Assembly (NCBI RefSeq): GCF_003583405.1
Contig: NZ_QXEC01000002.1
Location: 310,001 to 374,000, forward strand
Origin: Micromonospora radicis
GTDB taxonomy: Bacteria > Actinomycetota > Actinomycetes > Mycobacteriales > Micromonosporaceae
Length of the DNA stretch: 64,000 nucleotides
Direction of reading: 5' to 3'
The translations under genes were made by a program, and so were the position numbers. Of the stretch, positions 1 through 8,771 are shown one piece after another (within the stretch, counting starts at the first letter, position 1; every line of letters begins with the position of its first letter). The notes beneath the pieces are model-generated. The model did not search any database. It saw nothing but the letters and a program-made list of their open reading frames with translations, and was not told the origin of the DNA.

Positions 1-1377
1 GGCGTCTTCGAGCAGTTCGACGTGGACGCCGCGGTCACCGGGTTCACCCGTGGTCCGACGGTCACCCGCTACGAGGTCGAGCTGGGGCACGGGGTCAAGG
101 TCGAGCGGATCACCCAGCTCTCCCGCAACATCGCGTACGCGGTGAAGTCGCCGGACGTCCGCATCCTCAGCCCGATCCCGGGCAAGAGCGCGGTGGGCGT
201 GGAGATCCCGAACACCGACCCGGAGAACGTGGCCCTCGGCGACGTGCTCCGCTCCCGGGCCGCCACCAGCGACCACCACCCGATGCTGGTCGCCCTCGGC
301 AAGGACATCGAGGGCGGCTACGTGGTGGCCAACCTCGCCAAGATGCCGCACATCCTGATCGCGGGCGCCACCGGCGCGGGCAAGTCGAGCTGCCTGAACA
401 GCCTGCTGATGTCCATTCTGACCCGGGCCACGCCGGACGAGGTGCGGCTGCTGCTGATCGACCCGAAGCGGGTCGAGATGACCGGCTACGAGGGGATCCC
501 GCACCTGGTCACGCCGATCGTGACGAACGCCAAGAAGGCGGCCGACTCGCTGGAGTGGGTCGTCCGTGAGATGGACATGCGCTACGACGACCTCGCCGCG
601 AACGGGGTCCGGCACATCGACGACTTCAACCGGAAGGTACGCAACGGCGAGATCAAGGCGCCACCGGGCAGCGAGCGCGAGCTGCGCCCGTACCCGTACC
701 TGCTGGTGATCGTGGACGAGCTGGCCGACCTGATGATGGTCGCGCCCCGCGACGTGGAGGACTCCATCGTCCGGATCACCCAGCTCGCCCGGGCCGCCGG
801 CATCCACCTGGTGCTCGCCACCCAGCGCCCCTCGGTCGACGTGGTGACCGGCCTGATCAAGGCCAACGTGCCGTCCCGGCTGGCGTTCGCCACCTCGTCA
901 CTCGCCGACTCGCGGGTCATCCTCGACCAGCCGGGCGCGGAGAAGCTGCTCGGCCGGGGCGACGGGTTGTTCCTGCCGATGGGCGCGTCGAAGCCGGTGC
1001 GGATCCAGGGCGCCTGGGTCACCGAGCGCGAGATCAACGACGTGGTCAAGTTCTGCAAGGACCAGCGTGAGCCGGAGTTCCGCCCGGACGTGCTGGCCCC
1101 CGCGCAGGACGGCAAGAAGAAGATCGACGAGGACATCGGCGACGACCTGGACCTGCTGGTGCAGGCGGTCGAACTGGTGGTCACCTCGCAGTTCGGCTCG
1201 ACCTCCATGTTGCAGCGCAAGCTGCGGGTCGGTTTCGCGAAGGCGGGCCGGCTGATGGACCTGATGGAGACCCGCGGCGTGGTCGGCCCCTCCGAGGGCT
1301 CCAAGGCCCGCGACGTGCTGGTCAAGCCGGACGAACTGGAGGAGGTCCTGGAGGGGCTGCGCGGCGCGGGCGAGTGA
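1..1377 (+). CDS. ftsK: DNA translocase FtsK/SpoIIIE, C-terminal part (5' end outside window)
   Basis: The reading frame is open from base 1, so this is the C-terminal part of a longer protein; a GTG at 22 is internal, not the start. FtsK is a hexameric, membrane-anchored motor that pumps chromosome ends through the division septum. The Walker A motif GATGAGKS is encoded at 364-387 and the Walker B segment [11 protein letters not shown] at about 703-735. The last roughly 65 residues form the winged-helix gamma domain that reads KOPS-type polarity sequences (it contains LLVQAVELV and [12 protein letters not shown]). The N-terminal membrane segments lie upstream of the window. The gene runs towards the small convergent gene at 1453, and a hairpin separates the two. 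The family call is certain. Confidence 0.97.
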   Translation, partial: GVFEQFDVDAAVTGFTRGPTVTRYEVELGHGVKVERITQLSRNIAYAVKSPDVRILSPIPGKSAVGVEIPNTDPENVALGDVLRSRAATSDHHPMLVALGKDIEGGYVVANLAKMPHILIAGATGAGKSSCLNSLLMSILTRATPDEVRLLLIDPKRVEMTGYEGIPHLVTPIVTNAKKAADSLEWVVREMDMRYDDLAANGVRHIDDFNRKVRNGEIKAPPGSERELRPYPYLLVIVDELADLMMVAPRDVEDSIVRITQLARAAGIHLVLATQRPSVDVVTGLIKANVPSRLAFATSSLADSRVILDQPGAEKLLGRGDGLFLPMGASKPVRIQGAWVTEREINDVVKFCKDQREPEFRPDVLAPAQDGKKKIDEDIGDDLDLLVQAVELVVTSQFGSTSMLQRKLRVGFAKAGRLMDLMETRGVVGPSEGSKARDVLVKPDELEEVLEGLRGAGE

Positions 1378-1411
1378 CCGCGTACCGTTCGGCCGGTCCC
1401 GGACACACCTC

Positions 1412-1438
1412 GGGCCCGCCACCGCAGGTGACGGGCCC
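1412..1438. terminator. hairpin between convergent ftsK and 1453 gene
   Basis: GGGCCCG (1412-1418) pairs with CGGGCCC (1432-1438), with three further pairs (ACC/GGT) inside. It lies in the 75-nt gap between two convergent genes, so it could act as a bidirectional terminator. There is no T-tract, as is usual in high-GC actinobacteria. Confidence 0.55.
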
Positions 1439-1452
1439 TTGGTCGGGCGTGC

Positions 1453-1680
1453 TCAGAGCGCGCTCAGGATCAGCATGCTGAGCAGCATGGCGACCACGTT
1501 GGCGCCAGCGGCGTACCAGCCCAGCGGCTTGTCGCCGAGCACCGCGCCGACGACGCCGAGGACCAGGCCGATCACTCCGAAGAGGATCGGGTTGAGTAGC
1601 AGCGCGAGTACCGCGCACACGAAGCCCACGATGGTGCAGATGCGAGCGGCACTGGTCGAGCGGGCGGTGCTGGTGGCCAT
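1453..1680 (-). CDS. small hydrophobic membrane protein of unknown function
   Basis: 75 residues, starting at the ATG ending at 1680, which is preceded by a GGAGG ribosome binding site six bases away. After a short polar N-terminus (ATSTARSTSAAR) the protein is almost entirely hydrophobic. It has two or three membrane helices, with the segment LGDKPLGWY at about residue 48 as a likely loop. A longer frame continues upstream but reads across the SugE gene and is not credible. No function can be assigned. It stands alone, convergent with ftsK and downstream of the exporter gene on the same strand. Confidence 0.7.
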   Translation of the reverse strand: MATSTARSTSAARICTIVGFVCAVLALLLNPILFGVIGLVLGVVGAVLGDKPLGWYAAGANVVAMLLSMLILSAL

Positions 1681-1766
1681 GTCTGCCTCCGGATGGTGAG
1701 TCTGCCTCTGGCGTCCGATCTCTACCCACTGCGGAGACTCGCCAAGCACCTGCTGCCCGGCGGCGG

Positions 1767-2081
1767 TCAGTGGTAGATCTTCAGGCCGACCACCCCGGCG
1801 ACGACCAGCAGCAGGCACAGGATCCGGGGCAGGCTGGCCGACTCGCCCAGCGCGAGCATCCCCACCAGGGCGGTGCCGGTCGCACCGATGCCCACCCAGA
1901 TCGCGTAGCCGGTGCCGACCGGGATCTCCCGTAGCGCGTACGCCAGGCCGGCCATGCTCAGCACCAGCGTGACCGCGAAGACGGCGGAGGGCAGGGGTCG
2001 GGTGAAGCCGGCGCTGCGGTCCAGGGCGACCGCCCACGCCGTCTCCAGCAGTCCGGAGAGCACCAGCACGATCCAGGCCAT
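1767..2081 (-). CDS. sugE: SMR-family guanidinium exporter (SugE/Gdx type)
   Basis: 104 residues, the normal length for a four-helix small multidrug resistance transporter. The N-terminus MAWIVLVLSGLLETAWA carries the conserved membrane glutamate (Glu13) used for proton/substrate exchange. PVGTGYAIWVGIGA and LALGESAS match the SugE/Gdx branch rather than the QacE/EmrE branch. Gdx proteins export guanidinium in exchange for protons as dual-topology dimers. The start is the ATG ending at 2081, with AGAGGTG as ribosome binding site. Its 5' leader contains a guanidine-III riboswitch (2143-2184), which supports guanidine as the substrate. Single transporter gene. Confidence 0.93.
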   Translation of the reverse strand: MAWIVLVLSGLLETAWAVALDRSAGFTRPLPSAVFAVTLVLSMAGLAYALREIPVGTGYAIWVGIGATGTALVGMLALGESASLPRILCLLLVVAGVVGLKIYH

Positions 2082-2121
2082 CGGGTCACCTCTCGGGGCC
2101 GCCCGGGCCACCGGGGCGCCG

Positions 2122-2182
2122 GGACGAGTCGGGTCCAGCCACGGGGCGTCTTGGCCTGACCGGGTACGCCCACGACTCGTCC
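2122..2182 (-). promoter_or_regulatory. possible expression platform: 9-nt complement of the aptamer 5' strand
   Basis: GGACGAGUC in the 5' strand of the riboswitch (2174-2182) is perfectly complementary to GACUCGUCC lying between the aptamer and the sugE ribosome binding site (2122-2130). Pairing the two would destroy P1 and the ligand pocket. It is therefore a plausible ligand-off structure. The mechanism is inferred; the complementarity is seen directly. Confidence 0.5.
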
Positions 2183-2184
2183 GG
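2143..2184 (-). promoter_or_regulatory. guanidine-III (ykkC-III) riboswitch upstream of sugE
   Basis: Read on the minus strand, the leader contains CCGGACGAG, then GGGCGUACCCGGUCAGG, then CAAGACGCCC. This follows the guanidine-III class as I remember it (for example the Thermobifida fusca aptamer). P1 forms from CCGG with CCGG, P2 forms from GGGCGU with ACGCCC, and the pseudoknot-forming GUACCCGGUCAGG and CAAGACG segments are intact. P2 differs from the remembered sequence by compensating changes. It lies 61 nt upstream of the sugE start codon, and its known role is to turn on guanidine export when guanidinium binds. Confidence 0.9.
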
Positions 2185-2298
2185 GATGGCCACGCGGGCC
2201 ACCGGGGCCGACCGTAGCACCGCGCCGGGCGCCGCAGGCGGGTGAGCCCGATCACCCCGAGTGGACCTCAACCTCGCTTCACCTTGCACGATGGAGAC

Positions 2299-3228
2299 AT
2301 GACGCTGCTCGTCTCCGACCCGGAGGTCTCCGCCACCCTGGACGCCGCGACCACGGTGGCGGCGATGCGTCAGGCGTTGCTGGCCGCGTACCAGGGGCGG
2401 CTGGTGGCACCGCCGCGGACCGCCGCACCGCTGGCCGGCGGCCGGCTGGTGCTCACCGCCGGGCAGTTGGTCGGGCAGTGGTACGGGTATCGGTCGTACG
2501 ACACCTTCGGGCACCCGGAGGCCGAACAGCTGGTGGTGCTGCACGACGCGGGCACCGGCGCGGTGCGGGCGGTGGCCGTGGGGGAGGAGCTGGGCTCCCG
2601 GCGTACCGGCGGGCTGGGCGGGGTCGCGGTGGATGCCCTCGCCCGCCCGGAATCGGCCACCCTCGGCGTGATCGGCTGCGGCGGTCAGGCCTGGACCCAG
2701 GTCTGGGCGACCGCCGCCGTGCGCCCGCTGCGCGAGGTGACCGTGTACAGCCGCTCGGCGGCCCGCCGGGAGGCGTTCGCCGCCCGGATCCGCGCCGAAC
2801 TCGGCCTCGGCGCCCGGGCCGTGGACAGCGCCCGGGCGGCGGTACGCGACCGGGACGTGGTGGTGCTCGCCACCACCAGCCCGACGCCGGTGCTGACCGC
2901 CGCCGACCTGGCCCCGGGCACCCACCTGAACGCGGTCGGGTTCAAACAGCGGGGCCGCGCCGAGTTCGGCAGCGACCTGCTGGACGCCGCCGCCGTGCTG
3001 GTCACCGACTCACCGGCGCAGGCCGGGGCGTACCTCCCGCCGATGCTGGCCGCCGAACCGCCGTACGCCGCACGACTGCGTGACCTGGGCGCGGTGCTGG
3101 CCGGCGCGGCGTCCGGCCGCACCGACGCGGACCAGCTCTCGGTCTTCTGTTCGGTCGGCCTGGCCGGCACCGAGGTCTTCCTCCTCGACCACCTGGTCCG
3201 CACCCTCGCCCCGGCCGCCGCCGGCTGA
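2299..3228 (+). CDS. ornithine cyclodeaminase / mu-crystallin family protein
   Basis: 309 residues from the ATG at 2299. A GTG at 2242 would add 19 residues unlike the family N-terminus, so 2299 is preferred. The start [14 protein letters not shown]...AMRQALLA...PPRT is the usual dimerisation region. GVIGCGGQA at about residues 122-130 is the Rossmann NAD(P) loop, followed by [24 protein letters not shown] and VTDSPAQ. Family members deaminate ornithine to proline or act as amino-acid, ketimine or delta1-pyrroline reductases. The specific substrate cannot be read from the sequence. It is transcribed divergently from sugE. Confidence 0.88.
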   Translation: MTLLVSDPEVSATLDAATTVAAMRQALLAAYQGRLVAPPRTAAPLAGGRLVLTAGQLVGQWYGYRSYDTFGHPEAEQLVVLHDAGTGAVRAVAVGEELGSRRTGGLGGVAVDALARPESATLGVIGCGGQAWTQVWATAAVRPLREVTVYSRSAARREAFAARIRAELGLGARAVDSARAAVRDRDVVVLATTSPTPVLTAADLAPGTHLNAVGFKQRGRAEFGSDLLDAAAVLVTDSPAQAGAYLPPMLAAEPPYAARLRDLGAVLAGAASGRTDADQLSVFCSVGLAGTEVFLLDHLVRTLAPAAAG

Positions 3229-3317
3229 CCCGGGCCGCCACCCGCCGTGCCGGGTCCGGCTGCCGGTGTGGCGGCGGCCGCCCCGCCGAGCCGGCCGCGG
3301 CGGCCCGGTACCCTCGG

Positions 3318-4853
3318 ATGGTGTCTGCCACCTCTCCTTCCGGCTCCAGCTCGGCGCACCCGGCGCCGGACCACGACCTGGCGCAGCCGTCGGCCGACGG
3401 CCGACGGGTCGCCCTGCTGACCCTGGGCTGCGCCCGAAACGAGGTCGACTCGGAGGAACTGGCCGCCCGCCTGCACGCCGACGGCTGGCAGGTGACCACC
3501 GACGGCGAGGGCGCCGACGTGGTGGTGGTCAACACCTGCGGCTTCGTGGAGAAGGCCAAGCAGGACTCCATCCAGACGTTGCTGGCCGCCGCCGACACCG
3601 GCGCCAAGGTGGTCGCCGCCGGCTGCATGGCCGAGCGGTACGGCCGGCAGCTGGCCGACAGCCTGCCCGAGGCCCAGGCGGTGCTCAGCTTCGACGACTA
3701 CCCGCAGATCGCCGCCCGGCTGGACGCGGTGGTCGAAGGCCGCGAGTTCACCGCGCACACCCCCCGGGACCGGCGGGAGCTGCTGCCGCTGACCCCGGTC
3801 GCCCGCCGGGACAGCACGGTGTCGCTGCCCGGCCACGGCCGCGCCGCCGACGTCGACGAGCACACCCCCGCGCACCTGCGGACGGTGCTGCGTCGCCGGC
3901 TCGACAGCGGTCCGGTCGCCTCGCTGAAGCTGGCCAGCGGCTGCGACCGGCGCTGCGCGTTCTGCGCCATCCCCGCCTTCCGGGGCGCCTTCGTCTCCCG
4001 CACCCCGGACGAGTTGCTCGCCGAGGCCGAGTGGCTGGCCAAGACCGGCGTCCGCGAGCTGGTCCTGGTCAGCGAGAACTCCACCTCGTACGGCAAGGAT
4101 CTCGGTGACCCCCGGGCGTTGGAGAAGCTGCTCCCGCAGCTCGCCGCGATCGACGGCATCGTCCGGGTCCGGGCCAGCTACCTCCAGCCGGCCGAGACCC
4201 GGCCGGGTCTGGTCGAGGCGATCGCCACCACGCCGGGCGTGGCGGCCTACTTCGACCTGTCGTTCCAGCACTCCAGTGAGCCGGTGTTGCGCCGGATGCG
4301 GCGTTTCGGCTCCACCGACCGGTTCCTGGAGCTGCTCGCCGCCGCGCGGGCGTTGGCGCCGGAGGCCGGGGCGCGGAGCAACTTCATCGTCGGCTTCCCC
4401 GGTGAGACCCGGGCCGACGTCGACGAACTGGTCCGGTTCCTCACCGCGGCCCGGCTCGACGCGATCGGCGTCTTCGACTACAGCGACGAGGACGGCACCG
4501 AGGCCGCCGGGCTGGCCGGCAAGGTCTCCGCGGCCACCGTCAAGCGCCGGTACGACAAGCTCAGCGCCCTCGCCGACGAGCTGTGTTCGCAGCGCGCCGA
4601 GGACCGGCTCGGCTCGACGGTCGAGGTGCTTGTCGACTCGGTCGACGGCGGCGTCGTCGAGGGGCGGGCCGCGCACCAGGCGCCGGAGGTGGACGGCTCG
4701 ACCACCCTGGTCGCGCCGGACGGCGGCGGGGTCGACCTGGCCGCGCTGCGCCCGGGTGACCTGGTCCGCGCCACGGTGACCGGCACCGAGGGCGTCGACC
4801 TGGTCGCCGTACCGGAGGAGATGATCTCGGCGGCGCCCGGCGCGGTACGGTGA
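3318..4853 (+). CDS. rimO: ribosomal protein S12 methylthiotransferase RimO
   Basis: 511 residues. RimO adds a methylthio group to Asp88 (E. coli numbering) of ribosomal protein S12 using two iron-sulphur clusters and SAM. The N-terminal cluster cysteines lie in [18 protein letters not shown] and [10 protein letters not shown], which are RimO-type signatures. The radical-SAM motif is C209-DRR-C213-AF-C216. Further on, [22 protein letters not shown] and a C-terminal TRAM region complete the family pattern. An N-terminal tail of about 29 Ser/Ala/Pro-rich residues precedes the conserved core. ATG 3318 or GTG 3321 are equivalent starts. The stop overlaps the pgsA start (GTGA), so the two are translationally coupled. 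Confidence 0.95.
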   Translation: MVSATSPSGSSSAHPAPDHDLAQPSADGRRVALLTLGCARNEVDSEELAARLHADGWQVTTDGEGADVVVVNTCGFVEKAKQDSIQTLLAAADTGAKVVAAGCMAERYGRQLADSLPEAQAVLSFDDYPQIAARLDAVVEGREFTAHTPRDRRELLPLTPVARRDSTVSLPGHGRAADVDEHTPAHLRTVLRRRLDSGPVASLKLASGCDRRCAFCAIPAFRGAFVSRTPDELLAEAEWLAKTGVRELVLVSENSTSYGKDLGDPRALEKLLPQLAAIDGIVRVRASYLQPAETRPGLVEAIATTPGVAAYFDLSFQHSSEPVLRRMRRFGSTDRFLELLAAARALAPEAGARSNFIVGFPGETRADVDELVRFLTAARLDAIGVFDYSDEDGTEAAGLAGKVSAATVKRRYDKLSALADELCSQRAEDRLGSTVEVLVDSVDGGVVEGRAAHQAPEVDGSTTLVAPDGGGVDLAALRPGDLVRATVTGTEGVDLVAVPEEMISAAPGAVR

Positions 4854-5503
4854 CCGCGGGCCAGGACGAGGCGGGGGAGTTGTCCGGTGTGCTGCCCGAG
4901 CGGGGGCCGATGACCGGCGCGACGGGGTCGACGCCGACGCCGGTGGTGGCCCGGGTACCGGTGCTGAACGCCGCCAACGCGCTGACCGCGCTGCGGCTGA
5001 TGCTGGTGCCGGTCTTCGCGGCCTCGGTCGCCGTCTCCGGCATGACGCGCCCCGGCTGGCAGGTCACCGCCTGCGTGATCTTCGCCGTCGCCTCGGTGAC
5101 GGATCTGGTGGACGGCTGGATCGCCCGCCGGTTCTCGCTGGTCACCGCCGTCGGCAAGGTGGCCGACCCGATCGCCGACAAGGCGCTCACCGGCGCGGCC
5201 CTGCTCCTGCTGTCCTGGTACGACCGGTTGCCGTGGTGGGTGACGCTGCTCATCCTCGCCCGTGAGCTGGGCATCACCGCGCTGCGCTTCTGGGTGATCC
5301 GGCGCGGGGTGATCGCCGCCAGTCGAGGCGGCAAGGTCAAGACCGCCCTGCAGATCATCGCCATCACCTGGTACCTGTGGCCGATGCCGGTCGCGTTGGC
5401 CGTGGTCGGTCCCTGGATCATGGCCGCCGCGGTCGTGGTGACCGTCGCCACCGGCTTCGACTACGTCGCCCAGGCGCTGCGGCTGCGCAGGACGCGTGGC
5501 TGA
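4850..5503 (+). CDS. pgsA: CDP-diacylglycerol--glycerol-3-phosphate 3-phosphatidyltransferase
   Basis: 217 residues; a membrane enzyme making phosphatidylglycerol phosphate for PG and cardiolipin. The CDP-alcohol phosphotransferase signature DG-x2-AR-x8-G-x3-D-x3-D is complete, from DGWIARR at residue 88 to GKVADPIAD. Several hydrophobic helices flank it. The GTG at 4850 overlaps the rimO stop codon. An ATG at 4910 is an alternative start and lies just before the conserved core ([13 protein letters not shown]). The same rimO/ftsK-pgsA-cinA-clgR order is known from mycobacteria and other actinobacteria, where this copy is often called pgsA3. Confidence 0.93.
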   Translation: MTAGQDEAGELSGVLPERGPMTGATGSTPTPVVARVPVLNAANALTALRLMLVPVFAASVAVSGMTRPGWQVTACVIFAVASVTDLVDGWIARRFSLVTAVGKVADPIADKALTGAALLLLSWYDRLPWWVTLLILARELGITALRFWVIRRGVIAASRGGKVKTALQIIAITWYLWPMPVALAVVGPWIMAAAVVVTVATGFDYVAQALRLRRTRG

Positions 5504-5585
5504 GCGCGCCGCCAGCGGAGTGCACCGCCACCGGGTTCACCGCGTCCGGGCGCCGCGCGAGTAGAACCCGGCCCGGTCGGGAAGG

Positions 5586-6128
5586 ATGCCAGACGTGGGT
5601 GTCAGAGAAGCCGAAGGAGCCATGGGCAGCGCGGCGGCCGGGGTGGTGCACCGCCTCACCGAGCGGCGGGAGACGGTGGCCACCGTCGAGTCGCTGACCG
5701 GAGGGCTGCTCGCCGCCACGATCGTGGAGATCGCCGGGGCGAGCGTCGTCTACCGGGGCGGGCTGGTGGTGTACGCGACCGAGTTGAAGGAGCACCTGGC
5801 CGGCGTACCGGCAGCGTTGCTGGCCGAGCGCGGGCCGGTCGACGCCGATGTGGCGGCGGCGCTCGCCGAGGGTGGCCGGCGCCGTTGCGGGGCCGACTGG
5901 GGCCTGGCCACCACCGGGGTGGCCGGCCCGCAGCCGCAGGACGGCAAGCCGGTCGGGCTGGTCTTCGTCGCGGTGGCCGGTCCGGACGGTACCGAGGTGC
6001 GCCAACTGGACCTCGACGGTGGGCGGGACCAGATCCGGGGTGCCAGCGTGACCGAGGCGCTGCGGCTGCTCACCGAGCACGTGCGGACCGGCACGGGGGT
6101 CGGGCGCGGTACCCGCGCGGCGGAGTAG
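5586..6128 (+). CDS. cinA: CinA-type nicotinamide-nucleotide amidohydrolase (stand-alone PncC domain)
   Basis: Up to 180 residues comprising only the C-terminal CinA domain. [39 protein letters not shown] and GLVFVAVA are the standard motifs. The TVESLTGG serine region forms the active site that deamidates NMN to nicotinate mononucleotide in pyridine-nucleotide salvage. The COG1058/MoCF half found in long CinA proteins is absent, as is normal in many actinobacteria. The start is uncertain: ATG 5586, GTG 5595 (GGAAGG nine bases upstream) and ATG 5622 (preceded closely by AAGGAG) are all in frame. It lies 82 nt after pgsA and probably belongs to the same transcript. Confidence 0.9.
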   Translation: MPDVGVREAEGAMGSAAAGVVHRLTERRETVATVESLTGGLLAATIVEIAGASVVYRGGLVVYATELKEHLAGVPAALLAERGPVDADVAAALAEGGRRRCGADWGLATTGVAGPQPQDGKPVGLVFVAVAGPDGTEVRQLDLDGGRDQIRGASVTEALRLLTEHVRTGTGVGRGTRAAE

Positions 6129-6252
6129 CCGGGCGGGGCGGGATGTCGTGGCGGCTCGCACCGGGTACGGTTGCGGGAAGGCTCCGGCGACGGAGCCGGT
6201 GCCGCCGCCGGGCCGCACGGCCGGGCGAACCGTGTCCCTCAGGGGAGGTGCG

Positions 6253-6711
6253 ATGGTCCTGCTACGCCGGGTGATCGGTGACGCACTACGGGCGCGCCGG
6301 CAGGGGCAGCACCGCACGCTGCGTGAGGTCTCGTCGGCCGCCAACGTCAGCCTGGGCTACCTGTCCGAGATCGAACGCGGCCAGAAGGAACCCTCCAGCG
6401 AACTGCTCGCCGCGATCTGCGACGCGTTGGGCGCCCGCCTCTCCGAGCTGTTGCGTGAGGTGAGTGACACCGTGGCGCTCGCCGAGCAGTTGCCGGGCGT
6501 GCTGGTGCCGGTGCAGGACGAGCCGGCCGAGCCGACGCCGGTGGGCGCCGGTGCCGCGGTCGCCAAGGCCACCGGCCGGGGCGTACGCCAGGTCAGCGGC
6601 GACGGTGTGGCCGTCTCGGTGCACCAGGAGTCCCCGCTCAAGGCGACCCTGCGCAGCACCCGGGTCCGGTCCGCCGAGCGCGCCGACCGGGATGTGGTCT
6701 GCGCCGCCTGA
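6253..6711 (+). CDS. clgR: ClgR-type XRE transcriptional regulator
   Basis: 152 residues starting at ATG 6253 behind a strong GGGAGG site; the longer upstream frame has no support. Residues 1-70 are a Cro/C1-type helix-turn-helix ([21 protein letters not shown]) almost invariant in ClgR/PspA-operon regulators. ClgR activates clp protease genes and, in mycobacteria, the psp operon. The C-terminus ends VVCAA. In Streptomyces, ClgR's own terminal AA is needed for degradation by ClpP, so this looks like the same feedback degron. The adjacent pspA and pspM genes match the mycobacterial clgR-pspA-Rv2743c arrangement. Confidence 0.92.
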   Translation: MVLLRRVIGDALRARRQGQHRTLREVSSAANVSLGYLSEIERGQKEPSSELLAAICDALGARLSELLREVSDTVALAEQLPGVLVPVQDEPAEPTPVGAGAAVAKATGRGVRQVSGDGVAVSVHQESPLKATLRSTRVRSAERADRDVVCAA

Positions 6712-6916
6712 GTGTGCCGTGGCCGCTCGGGCCCGTCGGCCGATGGTCTCGGGTGGCGACCGCCGCGTAGGGTTGATCGCGGACGTCCCCTCGTCGCCGG
6801 TACGGATGCCGTACTGGTGGTCGGCTGGGACGATGGACCCACCATCGTCGGTGGCCGAGCTGGGCCACCCGACGTGAGGGCTGGCGCAGCGACGTTACTG
6901 AGGGGATACCGCGGAG

Positions 6917-7780
6917 ATGGCTAACCCGTTCGTCAAGGGTTGGAAGTACCTGATGGCGCTCTTCGGCGCCCGAATCGACGAGCATGCCGATCCCAAGGTG
7001 CAGCTCCAGCAGGCCATCGACGAGGCGCACCGGCAGCACCAGGCGCTCGTCCAGCAGGCCGCCGCGGTGATCGGCAACCAACGGCAGCTGGAGATGAAGC
7101 TGTCCCGGCAGATGTCCGACGTCGAGCGGTTGCAGTCCAACGCCCGGCAGGCGCTGGTCCTCGCCGACCAGGCCCGGGCCAAGGGCGACGAGGCGGAGGC
7201 CGGGCGCTACGAGCAGTCCGCGCAGACCTTGGCCTCCCAACTGGTCTCCGCCGAGCAGGGCGCCGAGGACCTGAAGACCCTGCACGACCAGGCGCTCGCC
7301 GCGGCCGGCCAGGCCCGCCGGGCGGTGGAGAACAACTCGATGATCCTCCAGCAGAAGCTCGCCGAGCGCGCCAAGCTGCTCAGCCAGCTGGAGCAGGCCA
7401 AGATGCAGGAGACGGTGGCCGCCTCGCTGGAGTCGATGTCCGCGCTCACCGCGCCGGGCACCACGCCGAGCCTGGACGAGGTCCGCGACCGCATCGAGCG
7501 CCGCTACGCCACCGCGATGGGCCGTGCCGAGCTGGCCGGCAACTCCGCCGAGGGGCGGATGCTGGAGATCCAGAAGGCCACGCTCGACGTGGCCGGTTCG
7601 GCCCGGCTGGACCAGATCCGCGCCAGCATGGCCGGCGAGCAGCTGGGCGGCGCCGCCGGGCGCGGCGCGGTCGGCGGCGCGCAGCCGGCGGCCGCCGACC
7701 CGGGTGTCGCCCGGCTGGACGAGATCCGGGCCAACATGAACCGGGACCGGGGCACCGGCGACGCGAGCGCCGCCGGCTGA
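6917..7780 (+). CDS. pspA: phage shock protein A (PspA/IM30 family)
   Basis: 287 residues, mostly a long antiparallel coiled coil rich in Gln, Glu, Lys and Ala, as in PspA/Vipp1. Members coat stressed membranes from the cytoplasmic side and limit proton leak. The N-terminus [21 protein letters not shown] followed by [13 protein letters not shown] matches the actinobacterial branch (35-kDa antigen, Rv2744c). The last 60 residues are Gly/Ala-rich and contain two similar segments, [10 protein letters not shown] and [11 protein letters not shown] 205-nt gap separates it from clgR, so it may have its own ClgR-dependent promoter; I could not fix a site. Confidence 0.94.
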   Translation: MANPFVKGWKYLMALFGARIDEHADPKVQLQQAIDEAHRQHQALVQQAAAVIGNQRQLEMKLSRQMSDVERLQSNARQALVLADQARAKGDEAEAGRYEQSAQTLASQLVSAEQGAEDLKTLHDQALAAAGQARRAVENNSMILQQKLAERAKLLSQLEQAKMQETVAASLESMSALTAPGTTPSLDEVRDRIERRYATAMGRAELAGNSAEGRMLEIQKATLDVAGSARLDQIRASMAGEQLGGAAGRGAVGGAQPAAADPGVARLDEIRANMNRDRGTGDASAAG

Positions 7781-7802
7781 CCGGAGGATCGAGGAGGCGA
7801 CG

Positions 7803-8579
7803 GTGGCCGCAGACGAGCGCACCCGCTACTTCCGCCGGCTGGGCAAGCTACGCCGCTCCGCCCGGCGGTGGAGCGTACTGGCCGGTGGGCTCGGCGGCGC
7901 CACCGTCATCCTGACGCCGTACGCGGGTATCGGGCTGGCCGACGCCTTCTGGGCCGCCGCCGCGGGCGCCGCCACGGCGCTGGCCGGCTGGCGTTGGGCC
8001 GACCTGCGGGCGCTGGCCGCCCAACCGGCCCCGCCCGCTCTCGACCCGGCCCAGGCCGCCGCCCGCAACCGGGCCCGGCTGGTCGCCGCCGTGGAGCGGC
8101 TGCCGGTCGGCGCGGGCGTGGTGGCCGAGGTGCGCCGGGCCCGCTCCCGTGGTGCGCTGCGCGGCACCAGCGCCGCGCGGCCGTGGGAACGGCTGGACCG
8201 GGCCGCCGCGACGATGGCGTCGATGTCCGGCCGGCTGACCGGCCTCGCCGAGCCGGCCGTGGCGGAGGCGGCGACCGCCGAGCAGTCATTGCGGGAGCTG
8301 GCGGACCGGGTGGCCAGCGTGGAACGGGCCGTGCAGCTCGCCCCGGCGGACGCGCGCGGCCCGCTGGCGGATGCGCACCAGGCGCTGACCGGCCAGCTGG
8401 AGGCGGGCGTGGCGGCGTACGAGCGGCTGGTGGTGGCCGCTGCCGGCTACCTCGCCGAGGAGTACCGCCCGGAGGTCGAACACCCGGCCGCCGCCCGCCT
8501 GACGGAGGCCACCGACCTGCTGCACGGCTTCGCCTCGGCCCTGTCCGAACTCCGTGGCCGCCCCGCCCCCACCCGCTGA
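7803..8579 (+). CDS. pspM: PspM-like membrane protein of the phage-shock cluster
   Basis: 258 residues from GTG 7803, preceded by GAGGAGG. A basic N-terminus (RTRYFRRLGKLRRSARR) is followed by two hydrophobic helices (about residues 21-62), then a cytoplasmic Ala-rich helical region of about 190 residues (LADRVASVERAVQLAP). Position immediately after pspA and the architecture match Rv2743c/PspM, the membrane partner of PspA in mycobacteria. The sequence is poorly conserved in this family, so the call rests on context as much as on sequence. Confidence 0.75.
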   Translation: MAADERTRYFRRLGKLRRSARRWSVLAGGLGGATVILTPYAGIGLADAFWAAAAGAATALAGWRWADLRALAAQPAPPALDPAQAAARNRARLVAAVERLPVGAGVVAEVRRARSRGALRGTSAARPWERLDRAAATMASMSGRLTGLAEPAVAEAATAEQSLRELADRVASVERAVQLAPADARGPLADAHQALTGQLEAGVAAYERLVVAAAGYLAEEYRPEVEHPAAARLTEATDLLHGFASALSELRGRPAPTR

Positions 8580-8584
8580 CCCCG

Positions 8585-8607
8585 CCCGCCCACGTTCAGT
8601 GGGCGGG
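8585..8607 (+). terminator. hairpin terminator after pspM
   Basis: A perfect 9-bp stem, CCCGCCCAC (8585-8593) with GTGGGCGGG (8599-8607), with the loop GTTCA. It starts 5 nt after the pspM stop codon and lacks a T-run. Confidence 0.65.
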
Positions 8608-8671
8608 TGTGATGCTCACGCTGCGGCGGCACGGTAACTCCTAAGGTCTCCCGTAGTGGGAGAAGGCCAGG

Positions 8672-8718
8672 GATCTTGGACAGTTTCCGTTAGCAGCTAA
8701 CGGAAACTGTCCAAGGTC
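8672..8718. repeat. perfect 20-bp palindrome, member of the window's GATCTTG...CAAGATC palindrome family
   Basis: Arms 8675-8694 and 8696-8715 are exact reverse complements (CTTGGACAGTTTCCGTTAGC and its complement) around a single A. Outside these, GAT/GTC pairs extend the stem by three. It lies between the convergent pspM and pseudo-oxidase genes and could terminate both. The GTTTCxGT core and GATCTTG ends recur at 62900-62967, and the ends alone at 22632-22705, so it looks like a dispersed intergenic repeat and not only a terminator. Confidence 0.8.
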
Positions 8719-8771
8719 TCGCGTGAGCGAGTGCGGCAACGCGTCGGGGCCTGTGGTGACGGTCAACCTGA

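Noticed and set aside
2685..4676. 663-residue minus-strand frame opposite rimO
   Set aside because: Antisense shadow of the ornithine cyclodeaminase and rimO genes; composition is codon-mirror low complexity with no motifs.
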